Assembly: GCA_944363705.1 (NCBI GenBank)
Contig: CALVUY010000006.1
Location: 1-37,107 of the forward strand
Source: an uncultured Bacilli bacterium
GTDB taxonomy: Bacteria; Bacillota_I; Bacilli_A; RF39; UBA660
Direction of reading: 5' to 3'
Length of the DNA stretch: 37,107 bases
The stretch's first letter is position 1, and the number at the start of each line of letters is the position of its first letter. Below are positions 24,626-33,992 of this stretch, piece after piece. Made by a program: the position numbers and the translations under genes. Under the pieces are notes generated by a model. That model was given only the letters and a program-made list of their open reading frames with translations, did no database searches and was not told where the DNA came from.

Positions 24626-25831
24626 TTATTTCAAAATAAATGGATTAGATGCACTTCCACTACCAGATTTAATCATAACATTATTATTTAACATGACTGT
24701 TGGTCTTACTTTTTTATATCCTGATGCTGTATTTTCATCTAAGTAACCACTGCTTCTAACATAATAAGACTCATAATTATTAAGAGAATTTCCTGTTACT
24801 AACCACCAATCTATATTACTTAATTTTAAATAATTATAATTTTGGCAACTCTTATCAGTAGTAGCTCTACAATTAGTATCTAATGATGCATTCATATAAT
24901 CACTAGCAGTTAAAAGTCCTATCATTTGATTTTCTAAAGTATCAGAGCACTCTAAACTATTATTATTAGTTGTATCTGTTGGAGTTCTTTTACCTATACA
25001 TAAATTAAATGGTGTTAATTTTGATTTATCATTGTTACTTAATAAACTATAATCTAATTTATTATTATAAAGATCATCTAAATATTCACTCATTCTACTA
25101 ATTCTATAATCATTAAAACCACTATTAAATCTTCTATCCTGATTATATCTATCATCATAATAAGTTGATAGAGTTGAATCCATTTCATTTAGTATTAATA
25201 GAATTTTATTATCAGATGTTACTTTAACTATTCTAAACATTGCATTATCTAGCTGTACGTAATTATTAACATCATCACCACGGTATACTTTTTCTCCATT
25301 CATATCATATAAACCGTTACCTGATGTTACTATTCCTTGTTCTAATACAGCTTTATATAATTCTTTAGTAGTATAGTTATCTCCACAGTCTAAATATGGT
25401 GTATAAATTATATTATCTCCTACTTTAGTAACTTCTACTCTACCACTACAACTTTCACCTTCTCTTAATTCGCTTAAAGGTTTCATAAGCTCTGCATCTG
25501 CTAGAGTGCTAGCTCTAACTGTAATAGTCTCTCCTTCTTCTTGTGGTAATAGTCCACTTTGTACTTCATAATATTCTATTGCTGCATTTTTTAAATCTTC
25601 TTCTATTTCTTCATAAGTTTTATTTCCACTTTTAAAGAAAGACATTATTAAAATGATAATTAAAAATAATACTAAAATACCTACCACTATTAGCATCATT
25701 CTCATCAATTTCTTTTTCATATCTTTATTATCTTTAACTGGTTTAGTAGGAATTGGATTGGGATTATTAGTTATTATTTCTTTACCTTTATTTTCTGAAA
25801 CTTTTTTTTCTTCGTTTTTATTTTCGTTCAT
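24626..25831 (-). CDS. Membrane-anchored surface protein with DUF6273-like C-terminus
   Basis: 401 residues: a 38-residue charged Asn/Lys/Pro-rich cytoplasmic tail, one membrane helix (about 44-66), a pseudopilin-like helical stretch (KTYEEIEEDLKNAAIEYYEV), then an extracytoplasmic domain with paired cysteines. The C-terminal pattern WWLVTGN...YYVRSSGY...KVRPTVMLN...GSASNPF resembles domains seen in many surface proteins of gut Bacillota. Function unknown. GAGG stands 7 nt before the ATG. Confidence 0.6.
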   Translation of the reverse strand: MNENKNEEKKVSENKGKEIITNNPNPIPTKPVKDNKDMKKKLMRMMLIVVGILVLFLIIILIMSFFKSGNKTYEEIEEDLKNAAIEYYEVQSGLLPQEEGETITVRASTLADAELMKPLSELREGESCSGRVEVTKVGDNIIYTPYLDCGDNYTTKELYKAVLEQGIVTSGNGLYDMNGEKVYRGDDVNNYVQLDNAMFRIVKVTSDNKILLILNEMDSTLSTYYDDRYNQDRRFNSGFNDYRISRMSEYLDDLYNNKLDYSLLSNNDKSKLTPFNLCIGKRTPTDTTNNNSLECSDTLENQMIGLLTASDYMNASLDTNCRATTDKSCQNYNYLKLSNIDWWLVTGNSLNNYESYYVRSSGYLDENTASGYKKVRPTVMLNNNVMIKSGSGSASNPFILK

Positions 25832-25892
25832 AGTAAAACCTCACTATCTATTTCTTGAATTAAATAAATTGTAGCATTATTTTAAGAATATT

Positions 25893-26462
25893 TCAATGCG
25901 TCATATCAGTTTCTAAAAATTGTAATGTCTCATAGCCCATTTTATTTATAACTTTATTCTTTTCTTTTAAATGTTTTATCTGATTTTTTAAACATAAAAT
26001 AATGGCTTTATTAATATTTTGATAAGCGATAAGTCTTTCTTCTTCAATGCCAGGATAATCTTTTCCTTTTTCTATTTTATCTGCTAAATAGACTATCTTT
26101 GCAAGTAAATCCATATTAGGATAACCTGTAGTATGATATCTAATTGCTAAGACCATATCTTCTGTAAAGTTATATTTTTCTTTAACTAGGATAGATGCGG
26201 TAAAACCATGAATCATATTTTTATTTTCAGCATTTAATAACTCTTTTGGTAAATTATACTTCTTTATAAAATCTTCATTTTCCTTATCTGTAAACTCTTT
26301 ACACATATCATGAGTTAAGCTAGAGAGCATACATTTCTCTATATCTGCTTTATAGTGTTCTGCTAGTCTTTTAGCTTCTTCCATTACTCTTATTGAATGA
26401 TTATATCTATAATCAGATAAATTACTTCTTACATCTTTTTTTATTTCTTCTATATTCCACAT
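25893..26462 (-). CDS. yqeK: HD-domain Ap4A hydrolase, YqeK-like
   Basis: 189 residues. It hydrolyses diadenosine tetraphosphate symmetrically to ADP. HD-family ligands are visible: RYNHSIRVMEEAKRLAEHY (first His), LTHDMCKE (His-Asp), HGFTAS, and RYHTTGYPNM with LADKIEKGKDY, the standard YqeK order. It usually sits in a nadD-yqeK-rsfS cluster; here it follows the sensor kinase by 18 nt instead. Confidence 0.9.
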   Translation of the reverse strand: MWNIEEIKKDVRSNLSDYRYNHSIRVMEEAKRLAEHYKADIEKCMLSSLTHDMCKEFTDKENEDFIKKYNLPKELLNAENKNMIHGFTASILVKEKYNFTEDMVLAIRYHTTGYPNMDLLAKIVYLADKIEKGKDYPGIEEERLIAYQNINKAIILCLKNQIKHLKEKNKVINKMGYETLQFLETDMTH

Positions 26463-26480
26463 ACTATCACTTCAATAATA

Positions 26481-27737
26481 TTATGCCATATTTATCTCTT
26501 TAGGTAAAGTTACTATTACTCTTGTTCCTTCTCCTTTTACTGAATTATACACAATCGTACCTTTATGTTGTTCTATTATCTCTTTAGAAAGACTTACCCC
26601 TAGTCCACTACCTTTCTTTTTAGTTGTAAAAAACATTTCACTAACACTATTTAGAGTATCTTTATCCATACCTACTCCATTATCTTCAATTATTATTTTC
26701 ATAAAATTATTATCACTTTCTAAACTTATTTTAATTTTTTTATCTTCTTTACTATCATCTTTCGCTTCAATAGCATTTTTTAAAAGATTAATAAAGACTT
26801 GCTTTAATCTATTATAGTCTGCTTCTATATAAATATCTTCATCTGGTAAATTGAACTCTGATTTTATACCATTTTTCTTAAATAAATCTTTTAAATAGTC
26901 TTCTAAATCTTCTAGTAACATAACTAAATCCATCTCTTCTTTTTCTATCTTTATCTTAGTATAATCCAAGAAGTCATCCATAAGAATTAAAGTTCTTGTT
27001 ATTTCATCTTTAATAATAGGAATATATTTCCTTACTTTTTTCTTATCATTAACATCTATCATATCTAAGTAACCTTTACATACAGCGATAGGATTCTTTA
27101 TTTCATGAGTTACTTTAAATAAAGAACGTCTTAACTCTTTTTCTTTTTCAATATTTTGTAAATCATTATGTAACTCTACTATTTTTTCTCCTTTAGCGAA
27201 TATAGATATGATTATATTAGTTACAAAATAAAGAGTTATTATAATAGTAAAAATATAAAATAAATTAGATGTATAAGTCTTTTCTGGACTAATAAACCAG
27301 AATACGGCAAGAGATAGCATAAAACTTTTAATGATAATAAAATAGTTAACAACACTAATAGGCTTTAGTTTTCTTCTTACTAGTAGAGAATATACTATTA
27401 AATAACTACTATATTCTAAGGCTAGGAATAAAGGATTAATGCCTAAGAATAGAGTCTCATAAATAATTAATATTAATGATATAAAGACTGCTAAAGACAT
27501 TTTTCTCTTGTAATAACAGATAAGTAATGGAATATCAAAGAGAATAATAGGATAATCATTGTAACAACAAGTTCCAAATCTTAAGACAAAATATAGTGAT
27601 GAAATGATTGCTATTTCAAATCCTAAGTCCTTTTCTTCTATAGATAGATTCTTTTTATAGATTGTATATAATAGGTACAATGCTAATGGACAAAGTAGTA
27701 AAATAATACTTTCAATTATAACTTCAATATACGACAT
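26481..27737 (-). CDS. Membrane sensor histidine kinase, KinB-like
   Basis: 418 residues. The N-terminal ~185 hold five or six membrane helices with little outside the membrane, as in KinB-type sporulation kinases. Then FKVTHEIKNPIAVCKGYLDMI (phospho-acceptor His), the N box NLLKNAIEAKDD, the G1 box IEDNGVGMD and the G2 box GSGLGVSLSKEIIEQHKG. No response regulator gene lies nearby, so it may feed a phosphorelay to Spo0A. AGGGAGA precedes the ATG. Operon with yqeK. Confidence 0.82.
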   Translation of the reverse strand: MSYIEVIIESIILLLCPLALYLLYTIYKKNLSIEEKDLGFEIAIISSLYFVLRFGTCCYNDYPIILFDIPLLICYYKRKMSLAVFISLILIIYETLFLGINPLFLALEYSSYLIVYSLLVRRKLKPISVVNYFIIIKSFMLSLAVFWFISPEKTYTSNLFYIFTIIITLYFVTNIIISIFAKGEKIVELHNDLQNIEKEKELRRSLFKVTHEIKNPIAVCKGYLDMIDVNDKKKVRKYIPIIKDEITRTLILMDDFLDYTKIKIEKEEMDLVMLLEDLEDYLKDLFKKNGIKSEFNLPDEDIYIEADYNRLKQVFINLLKNAIEAKDDSKEDKKIKISLESDNNFMKIIIEDNGVGMDKDTLNSVSEMFFTTKKKGSGLGVSLSKEIIEQHKGTIVYNSVKGEGTRVIVTLPKEINMA

Positions 27738-27813
27738 ATTTCTCCCTCTTTCTAAAATAAGTATATGTCATAGTTTTGTAGAAATTTGTCGAAAAATGGA
27801 AAGAAAAAGAAAA

Positions 27814-27832
27814 AATAGAGCTTAGCCCTATT
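27814..27832 (-). terminator. Terminator after the EIIB-like gene
   Basis: AATAGGGC-TAA-GCTCTATT (one G-U) then TTTTTCTTTTTC on the minus strand; it overlaps the stop codon. Confidence 0.7.
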
Positions 27833-28148
27833 TTAGTTCATCAATATATTTTTTTAATTGTTTAGATTCAGGTCCTAAGATAATCTTTAATTGATTATTA
27901 ATCTCAACTATACCTTTAGCACCTAATTTCTGGATTGATTCTTTATCAACTTTAGAAGTATCTTTTAATGTTACAATAAACCTAGATAGTTTAGATTCTG
28001 TACTGATAATATTATCTTTTCCACCAAGATACTCTACTAGTTTATTTAAATCAATATTAGCATCTTTCTTATTAGCTTTTAGTACTGCTAGTAATATTAT
28101 TAATATTACGGCAATAATTATAATATACTGAATATCTAATAAATTCAT
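27828..28148 (-). CDS. Membrane-anchored EIIB-like domain without the active-site cysteine
   Basis: 106 residues. One membrane helix (about 6-24) is followed by a domain with the glucose-type PTS EIIB pattern: LGGKDNIISTESKLSRFIV, DTSKVDKESIQKLGAKGIVE, LKIILGPE, KKYIDEL. In EIIB the segment equivalent to STESKLSR carries the phosphorylated Cys (as CxTRLR); here there is none. It cannot pass phosphate in the usual way and is probably a ligand-binding or structural relative. The ATG at 28146-28148 is chosen because AGGTGA lies 5 nt upstream. Confidence 0.7.
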   Translation of the reverse strand: MNLLDIQYIIIIAVILIILLAVLKANKKDANIDLNKLVEYLGGKDNIISTESKLSRFIVTLKDTSKVDKESIQKLGAKGIVEINNQLKIILGPESKQLKKYIDELK

Positions 28149-28239
28149 CTTTATCACCTATTAACAATTATACTCTATTAGTAAAAAAAATAAAAGTGGA
28201 AATTATCAAGAATAGTATCATAAACTAATAATAGAAGTT

Positions 28240-28283
28240 ATAGGTTATTAACTACACAAAAATTTATTAGTCTCATAACCTAT
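28240..28283 (+). promoter_or_regulatory. Sigma-K-like promoter and inverted repeat before the coat genes
   Basis: AC (28256-28257), 16 nt, CATAACCTA (28274-28282) fits the sigma-K pattern with the same spacing as at 12240. ATAGGTTAT (28240-28248) and ATAACCTAT (28275-28283) are a perfect 9-bp inverted repeat whose right arm overlaps the -10, a possible operator. Confidence 0.45.
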
Positions 28284-28314
28284 ATTAGATAATAGATAAG
28301 AGGTGGTGTAAACA

Positions 28315-28722
28315 GTGAAAGAAAAGAAAGATACTTGTTGTTTAGGTAAATTATTAAAGGTTATTGATATATTACAAAGAAATGCCGGAGGTAGTGATTG
28401 TTTTGATGAGTCTTGTACTAGACCTTATTTAGGAAGTAGTCCTAATATTATTTGTTTTAATACAAGACCAGTTACTTTCTATACTAGATTTGGTAATATC
28501 TTCAGTACTACTTATACAATAGATGGTAATACTAATACTTCATCTGTTTTTAGAGTGGAGTCTGTTGATGATTGCTGTGTTAAATGTCGTGTATTAAGAC
28601 CTAATCCTGATACTAGTGATTCTAATAGAACATACCTATCTACAAATGATTTTATAACTATTAATTTAGATTGTATCTGTGTTGTTAGTTGTTTGGATGA
28701 TATTATTATTGATAATTTATAA
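28315..28722 (+). CDS. CotY/CotZ-like Cys-rich spore coat protein (first)
   Basis: 135 residues with 14 or so Cys. It shows the CotZ/ExsY pattern: CCLGKLLKVIDILQ start, an inner domain FRVESVDDCCVKCRVLRPNPD, and a C-terminal FITINLDCICVVSCL, matching Bacillus CotY, CotZ and ExsY, which build the disulphide-linked crust or exosporium base. GAGGTGG precedes a GTG start. The gene pair shares one promoter and one terminator. No signal peptide, as expected for mother-cell assembly. Confidence 0.75.
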   Translation: MKEKKDTCCLGKLLKVIDILQRNAGGSDCFDESCTRPYLGSSPNIICFNTRPVTFYTRFGNIFSTTYTIDGNTNTSSVFRVESVDDCCVKCRVLRPNPDTSDSNRTYLSTNDFITINLDCICVVSCLDDIIIDNL

Positions 28723-28736
28723 AAGGAGGATAATTT

Positions 28737-29135
28737 ATGTGTGATGATAAAAGTTGCTTAACTTCCATCTTAGAGACTATTCTTTGCTTACAAAATTCTA
28801 AAGATGATTCTTGCGAAGTCCTAGGATGTGATAAGCCTTATTTAGGTCCTACTCCTAGTTTAGTGTGCTATAACACAAGACCAATAAATTTATATAACTG
28901 TACTACAGGATGTCGTTGGAGTTTTCCTTATACTCTTGAATCAGTTAATGGAACTTCTTCTATCTTTAGACTAGAAAATTTAGAGGGTAATTGTTGTACT
29001 TGTAGAGTGTTAGCACAAAATCCTGATGCTAGTAGTAGTGAGCCTTATGTTTTAACTAGTACATTCTTTACTATTAATTTAGATTGTGTTTCTGCTATTA
29101 AATGTTTACCTGATGTCTTAGTTAGTGGTGTATAA
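28737..29135 (+). CDS. CotY/CotZ-like Cys-rich spore coat protein (second)
   Basis: 132 residues, a tandem paralogue of the preceding gene (PYLG.(S/T)P..(I/V)C(F/Y)NTRP in both; FRLENLEGNCCTCRVLAQNPD; FFTINLDCVSAIKCL). AAAGGAGG lies 7 nt before its ATG and 14 nt separate the two genes. The paralogue pair parallels CotY/CotZ in Bacillus subtilis. Confidence 0.75.
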   Translation: MCDDKSCLTSILETILCLQNSKDDSCEVLGCDKPYLGPTPSLVCYNTRPINLYNCTTGCRWSFPYTLESVNGTSSIFRLENLEGNCCTCRVLAQNPDASSSEPYVLTSTFFTINLDCVSAIKCLPDVLVSGV

Positions 29136-29141
29136 AAAATA

Positions 29142-29173
29142 AAGTCCATCTTTAGTCCGATGGGCTTTTTATT
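29142..29173. terminator. Bidirectional terminator after the coat genes
   Basis: GTCCATC (29144-29150) pairs with GATGGGC (29159-29165, one G-U). TTTTTATTT follows on plus, and an A-run on the other side serves the minus strand. Confidence 0.75.
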
Positions 29174-29478
29174 TCTAATTTAGTAATTGTTGATATGGGA
29201 ATTACTTCATTATCTAATGTTATGATAGAATCGTTTTTCTTTAAGGCAAGATAGGTATTAACTGTTTTATTAGAGAAAGTAATTTCTACAGGGATATTAA
29301 AAGCATAACCTTTAGTTCTAAAAATTTTATTTATTTTTTCTTCTATTGATAAGTTATTATCAATATTTTTTTTAACTTCAGTAGATTTTATTTTATTATT
29401 TCCTTTATCATAGAAATATTTTTGATTAGTATCTCTTATATTATTACTCACTTTAAAAATGGGTGGTAATTGTTTCAT
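29152..29478 (-). CDS. Small hypothetical protein, possibly CotO-like
   Basis: 108 residues. The basic, Asn/Lys-rich N-terminal half has no visible fold. The C-terminal ~50 residues (FNIPVEITFSNKTVNTYLALKKND then ISTITKLEIK) are a small beta domain similar in outline to the C-terminus of Bacillus spore coat protein CotO. The resemblance is from memory and short. Convergent position next to CotY/CotZ-like genes favours a coat role. AGGAGGG precedes the ATG. Confidence 0.4.
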   Translation of the reverse strand: MKQLPPIFKVSNNIRDTNQKYFYDKGNNKIKSTEVKKNIDNNLSIEEKINKIFRTKGYAFNIPVEITFSNKTVNTYLALKKNDSIITLDNEVIPISTITKLEIKSPSD

Positions 29479-29574
29479 AGTTTTCCCTCCTATTACATTT
29501 TATGTATTTTATATAATAAAATGTACTTTTTTTTGATATAATAGTAATGACTTGATATGAAAGGACGTGGTGTT

Positions 29575-30702
29575 TTGAAGAGAAGACAGAAAATTGATTT
29601 AACTATTGTTATACCTATTGTTTTGTTTTTTATTATAAGTATTACTACTATATATAGTGCGATGACTTATCTTTCTCCTGATAATGGGAATTTAGCTTTA
29701 AAACAGGCGATATGGTATTTAGTAGGAGTTGTTATAATTGTAATTCTTTTTAAGCTTAAAAATGATTATTTGTATAGGAATGCTTGGCTTTTATATATTA
29801 TAGGAAATATCTTATTAGTATCACTACTACTCTTTGCTCCTGAGATTAATAATAGTAAGTGTTGGTTTGTTATTCCTTATATAGGTAGTTTTCAACCTAG
29901 TGAGTTTATGAAGATTTTTATTATGTTAGTACTTGCTGTTATGATTTCTAATTTTAGAGAGACTACAGATCATCCTAGTATTAAAGAAGAGTTTATATTT
30001 ATTTTAAAGACTTTAATAGTTGTTTTAATTCCTAGTGTTTTAACATTTTTAGAGCCTGATACTGGTGCGGTTATGATTTACTTTATAATTTATTTCTGTA
30101 TGATGTTTACATCGGGAATTAGGCTTAGATGGTTTGTTATTTTAGGAGTTATTATTGCTGTTATGCTTAGTTTAGTGTTAGGATGTTATTTCTTAAATGA
30201 AGACTTATTTGTAAATATCTTTGGTACTGATTTGTATTATAGATTTGATAGGATTTTAGATTGGCAAAATGGTAGTGGATTACAGTTAGAGAATGCTTTA
30301 GCAGCGATTGGTTCTGCAGGAGTATTTGGACATGGATTTAATCAGACTCCAATATATTTCCCAGAGTCTGGAACTGACTTTATCTTTGCTGTTTATGCTT
30401 CTAACTTTGGACTTTTAGGAGCGATAGTTTTAATTGCAATTATTATTTTCTTTGATACAAGATTAATTAATATGGCTACTAAAAGAATAGCATCACGTGA
30501 TAAATTTGTTTTAGCAGGTATTATTGGTATGCTTGTATTCCAACAGGTACAAAATATTGGTATGACTTTAGGACTCTTACCTATTACAGGAATTACTTTA
30601 CCTTTTATTAGTTATGGTGGTAGTAGTTTATTATCTTACTTAATCTTAGTTGGTATTATTTTAAATATAAGTAATGAGAAAGAAAGAGAATATAATGTTT
30701 AA
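29575..30702 (+). CDS. rodA: RodA/FtsW/SpoVE family peptidoglycan glycosyltransferase, RodA-like
   Basis: About 375 residues and ten membrane helices. SEDS proteins polymerise lipid II. Motifs: SFQPSEFMKIFI, FLEPDTGAVMI (catalytic Asp region), GSAGVFGHG, SGTDFIFAVYASNFGLLGA and ITLPFISYGGSSLL. The TDFIFAVYASNFG segment favours RodA over FtsW; SpoVE remains possible given the sporulation neighbours. The TTG at 29575 is chosen because AAAGGA lies 9 nt upstream; an in-frame ATG at 29557 overlaps that site. A TGATATAAT box lies at 29534-29542. Confidence 0.85.
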   Translation: MKRRQKIDLTIVIPIVLFFIISITTIYSAMTYLSPDNGNLALKQAIWYLVGVVIIVILFKLKNDYLYRNAWLLYIIGNILLVSLLLFAPEINNSKCWFVIPYIGSFQPSEFMKIFIMLVLAVMISNFRETTDHPSIKEEFIFILKTLIVVLIPSVLTFLEPDTGAVMIYFIIYFCMMFTSGIRLRWFVILGVIIAVMLSLVLGCYFLNEDLFVNIFGTDLYYRFDRILDWQNGSGLQLENALAAIGSAGVFGHGFNQTPIYFPESGTDFIFAVYASNFGLLGAIVLIAIIIFFDTRLINMATKRIASRDKFVLAGIIGMLVFQQVQNIGMTLGLLPITGITLPFISYGGSSLLSYLILVGIILNISNEKEREYNV

Positions 30703-30705
30703 AAA

Positions 30706-30740
30706 AATCAGGTGATTATAAACCTGACTTTTTTATTATC
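30706..30740 (+). terminator. Terminator after rodA
   Basis: TCAGGT (30708-30713) pairs with ACCTGA (30723-30728), then CTTTTTTATT. The A-run on the left may serve the converging gene. Confidence 0.8.
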
Positions 30741-30743
30741 TTA

Positions 30744-31145
30744 CTATATATTTTTATCATATAACTTTATCCAGCCAAGTTTTAACCATAAATTAATTTC
30801 TTCATAACTTTGTACCTTAATACTTGGCATTCTTAATATTACTATTTGAATATTTTTATTATAAACTAAATTTTGCATTAAAGCGAAAGTTAATTCAGCA
30901 AAAGTTTCTGCACCTATATAACCTTCTATTTCATCTTTAGTTTCATTCATAACAAATAATATATCTGTCTCTGTTATATTTTCAAAAAAATCTTTATGTA
31001 TTTTAGGATATAGTTCCATAAATTTTTCTTTTTCTATTGGTCTAGGATAGTCTAATATATTATAGCCTTTATTTGCAAAATATTTTATCCAATAGTTTGT
31101 ATTATCTTGAAGTTTAGCACTTCCAGAAATAACTACTTTTTTCAT
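30744..31145 (-). CDS. Hypothetical protein, nucleoside 2-deoxyribosyltransferase-like fold
   Basis: 133 residues. It begins VVISGSAKLQD and contains TDILFVMNETKDEIEGYIGAETFAELTFAL, like the nucleoside deoxyribosyltransferase/TIR-like small alpha-beta fold (GxxxxxE near the active site), then SYEEINLWLKLGWIKL. Enzymatic role unproven. Its ATG overlaps the glycosyltransferase stop (ATGA), so the two are translationally coupled. Confidence 0.5.
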   Translation of the reverse strand: MKKVVISGSAKLQDNTNYWIKYFANKGYNILDYPRPIEKEKFMELYPKIHKDFFENITETDILFVMNETKDEIEGYIGAETFAELTFALMQNLVYNKNIQIVILRMPSIKVQSYEEINLWLKLGWIKLYDKNI

Positions 31146-32164
31146 TTGTTTTTACCATTACGAAGTACTTCTTCATACACTTCTTTTAACTGTTTACCTA
31201 CTGTTTTAATATCACAAGCTTCTGCTATCTTTCTTGCACCTTTACTTACACTTTTTAATTCTCCATTTAAGAACATTTTTATTTTCTTTTCAAATTCATT
31301 GACATCTTTTGCTTTATAAACATTAACTCCATCTGTTAGATAATTAAATATTGGGATATCTCTTATTATAGTATTAGTTTCCATTGCACAGGCTTCAATG
31401 ATTGGTATACCTTCAGTCTCTTCAAACGTTGGGAATAAATATAGGTCACATCCTCCTAAAGCTTCTCTTATCATTTCTTGTGGTACATGACCTGGGAACT
31501 TAATGTTGGGTAAGTCTTTTGATTCTTTTAAAGCTTTTTTAACATCACTAGTCGCTGCGGCGATTGGACTTGAACCGAACCAAATAAATTTATATTCAGG
31601 TAAACGTTTGGCAAGTTCTACAAAGTCAACTATTCCTTTTCTTCTACTATAGATACCAATACCTACTATTACTTTATCATCTTTCTTATAATCATATCTT
31701 TTACGAAAACTTTCTTTATATGATTTATCAGGCTTAAAGAAATCTAATTCTAGTCCATTAGATATAGCGACTATTTTCTTATTTTCTAATCCTTTGTAAT
31801 GTTCTAAGATATTTTTAGAATATTCTGTAGGTGTTACAATAATATCTCCATAGCGATAACATTTTATTAACCACTGCTTAAATAATTTACTTGTTAAATG
31901 TCCAAAGATAAAACCATCACGATAATCTTCTTCTGTTGAATGAGCATGGTATACGATTTTTATCCCTTTCTTCTTTAATTTTCTTGCAAGAAAATAGGAC
32001 TTAAAAAAATAAGTATTGATATGAGCGATATCATAAGTATCATTTATATCAGTAGTATAAGTAATATTTTCTAATTCTAAAGCTTTCATTTGATGCTGAA
32101 TAGCTTTACCTAAACCACTTACTCCTATTACTTTTAATCCTTCTGCATATAATAAAACTTTCAT
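31142..32164 (-). CDS. GT4 glycosyltransferase, probably glycolipid-type
   Basis: 340 residues, GT-B fold. The N-terminus MKVLLYAEGLK...SGLGKAIQHQMKALE...YTTDINDTYDIAHINTYF resembles diglucosyl-diacylglycerol synthases of Acholeplasma and streptococci (alDGS/CpoA-like) from family knowledge. The C-terminal half has the donor-site FPTFEETEGIPIIEACAMET, with the EX7E glutamates of GT4 retaining enzymes. The likely role is building membrane glycolipids that anchor lipoteichoic acid; the exact acceptor is uncertain. Coupled to the 30744 gene. Confidence 0.75.
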   Translation of the reverse strand: MKVLLYAEGLKVIGVSGLGKAIQHQMKALELENITYTTDINDTYDIAHINTYFFKSYFLARKLKKKGIKIVYHAHSTEEDYRDGFIFGHLTSKLFKQWLIKCYRYGDIIVTPTEYSKNILEHYKGLENKKIVAISNGLELDFFKPDKSYKESFRKRYDYKKDDKVIVGIGIYSRRKGIVDFVELAKRLPEYKFIWFGSSPIAAATSDVKKALKESKDLPNIKFPGHVPQEMIREALGGCDLYLFPTFEETEGIPIIEACAMETNTIIRDIPIFNYLTDGVNVYKAKDVNEFEKKIKMFLNGELKSVSKGARKIAEACDIKTVGKQLKEVYEEVLRNGKNK

Positions 32165-32215
32165 TTACTTCACTCCTTGCTACAATAATAACATATATTT
32201 TTTTACAAATAAATA

Positions 32216-32245
32216 TTGACAAGCGTTTTTTTACTGTGATATAAT
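32216..32245 (+). promoter_or_regulatory. Promoter of tRNA-Ala
   Basis: TTGACA (32216-32221), 18-bp spacer, TATAAT (32240-32245), both perfect consensus. Confidence 0.8.
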
Positions 32246-32264
32246 CGATTTGTTCTTAAGCAAT

Positions 32265-32340
32265 GGGGAATTAGCTCAGCTGGGAGAGCGTCACGTTTGC
32301 ACCGTGAAGGTCAGGGGTTCGATCCCCCTATTCTCCACCA
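32265..32340 (+). tRNA. tRNA-Ala (anticodon TGC)
   Basis: 76 nt with CCA encoded. Acceptor GGGGAAT/ATTCTCC contains the G3:U70 pair that identifies alanine tRNA. D arm AGCTCAGCTGGGAGAGC, anticodon stem CACG/CGTG with loop TTTGCAC, and T arm AGGGGTTCGATCCCCCT region. Single gene, no rRNA nearby. Confidence 0.97.
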
Positions 32341-32352
32341 TTTAGAATTTAT

Positions 32353-32378
32353 CCTCTGTTTATCAGAGGTTTTATTAT
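32353..32378 (+). terminator. Terminator after tRNA-Ala
   Basis: CCTCTG-TTTAT-CAGAGG then TTTTATTAT. Confidence 0.85.
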
Positions 32379-32462
32379 ACATAAAAATTAAGTTAGGCTT
32401 GTTCTAGCTTTTTTTGTCATAAATGTAAGTTATTTCATACTTTATATTAGGTGGTGATGATA

Positions 32463-33116
<654 letters not shown>

Positions 33117-33197
33117 AATATATACTTATTATTACATAGTAATTCTTGTTTTTATAATTAGTTTATGTTTAAATAATTTTAGGAAGAAGGAAATACT

Positions 33198-33953
33198 ATG
33201 GCAATAGATTCTCATATGCATATTAATAGTATAGTTTCTAAAAATATAGAAAAAGAAATACTTGATATAAATAATAACTCTAATCTAAAAAATGTTATTA
33301 ATGTTTCTCTAAATAGTGAGACTGCAAAAGAGTCCATAATTATTTCTAACTCTAATGCAAAATTCTACTCTGCTATTGGTATTCATCCTTTATATGTAGA
33401 AAATCAAAGTATTGACGATTTATATGACATTGCTCTTAATGAGAAAGTTGTAGCGATTGGAGAGATTGGTTTAGATACTACTAAAGATAATATAGAGTTA
33501 CAGAAAAAATATTTAATAGAACAAATAACTATTGCTAACTCTCTTAATCTTCCAGTTATAATTCATGCTAATAATAGTAATAAATTAGTAATAGAAATAT
33601 TTGAAAGATATATTAAGCCTAAAGAAGGATGTGTTTTTCACTGTTTTCAACCTGATATAGATGATTTAAATTATTTGATTAGAAACAATTACTATATCTC
33701 TTTTGCAGGAAGGATTACTTATAAGAATGCTAAAAAACCTGTTGAAGTAGCTAAAAGTGTTCCTAATGATTTATTTTTGGTAGAAACTGATAGTCCTTAT
33801 ATTAGTCCAGAACCTGTTAGAAATTTAGTTAATCAATCTAGTAATATTAAATATATTATAGAAAAGTTGGCTTTAATAAAAGATATGGGTTACTTAGAGA
33901 TAGAAGAAATTACTACAGAAAATACCAAAAGATTATTTAAAAAAATTAATTAG
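33198..33953 (+). CDS. TatD family metal-dependent hydrolase
   Basis: 251 residues, TIM-barrel amidohydrolase with DNase activity in several relatives. Ligands: DSHMH (HxH), AIGEIGLD (Glu), VIIHA (His), VFHCF (His) and LVETDSPYISP (Asp), complete for the family. AGGAAGAAGG is upstream. In many genomes TatD sits by metG or ksgA; neither is here. A 39-nt gap leads to the next gene. Confidence 0.9.
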   Translation: MAIDSHMHINSIVSKNIEKEILDINNNSNLKNVINVSLNSETAKESIIISNSNAKFYSAIGIHPLYVENQSIDDLYDIALNEKVVAIGEIGLDTTKDNIELQKKYLIEQITIANSLNLPVIIHANNSNKLVIEIFERYIKPKEGCVFHCFQPDIDDLNYLIRNNYYISFAGRITYKNAKKPVEVAKSVPNDLFLVETDSPYISPEPVRNLVNQSSNIKYIIEKLALIKDMGYLEIEEITTENTKRLFKKIN

Positions 33954-33992
33954 TATCTTAGTGGCAATATGAAATGTTAGGGGGTAAAGAAT

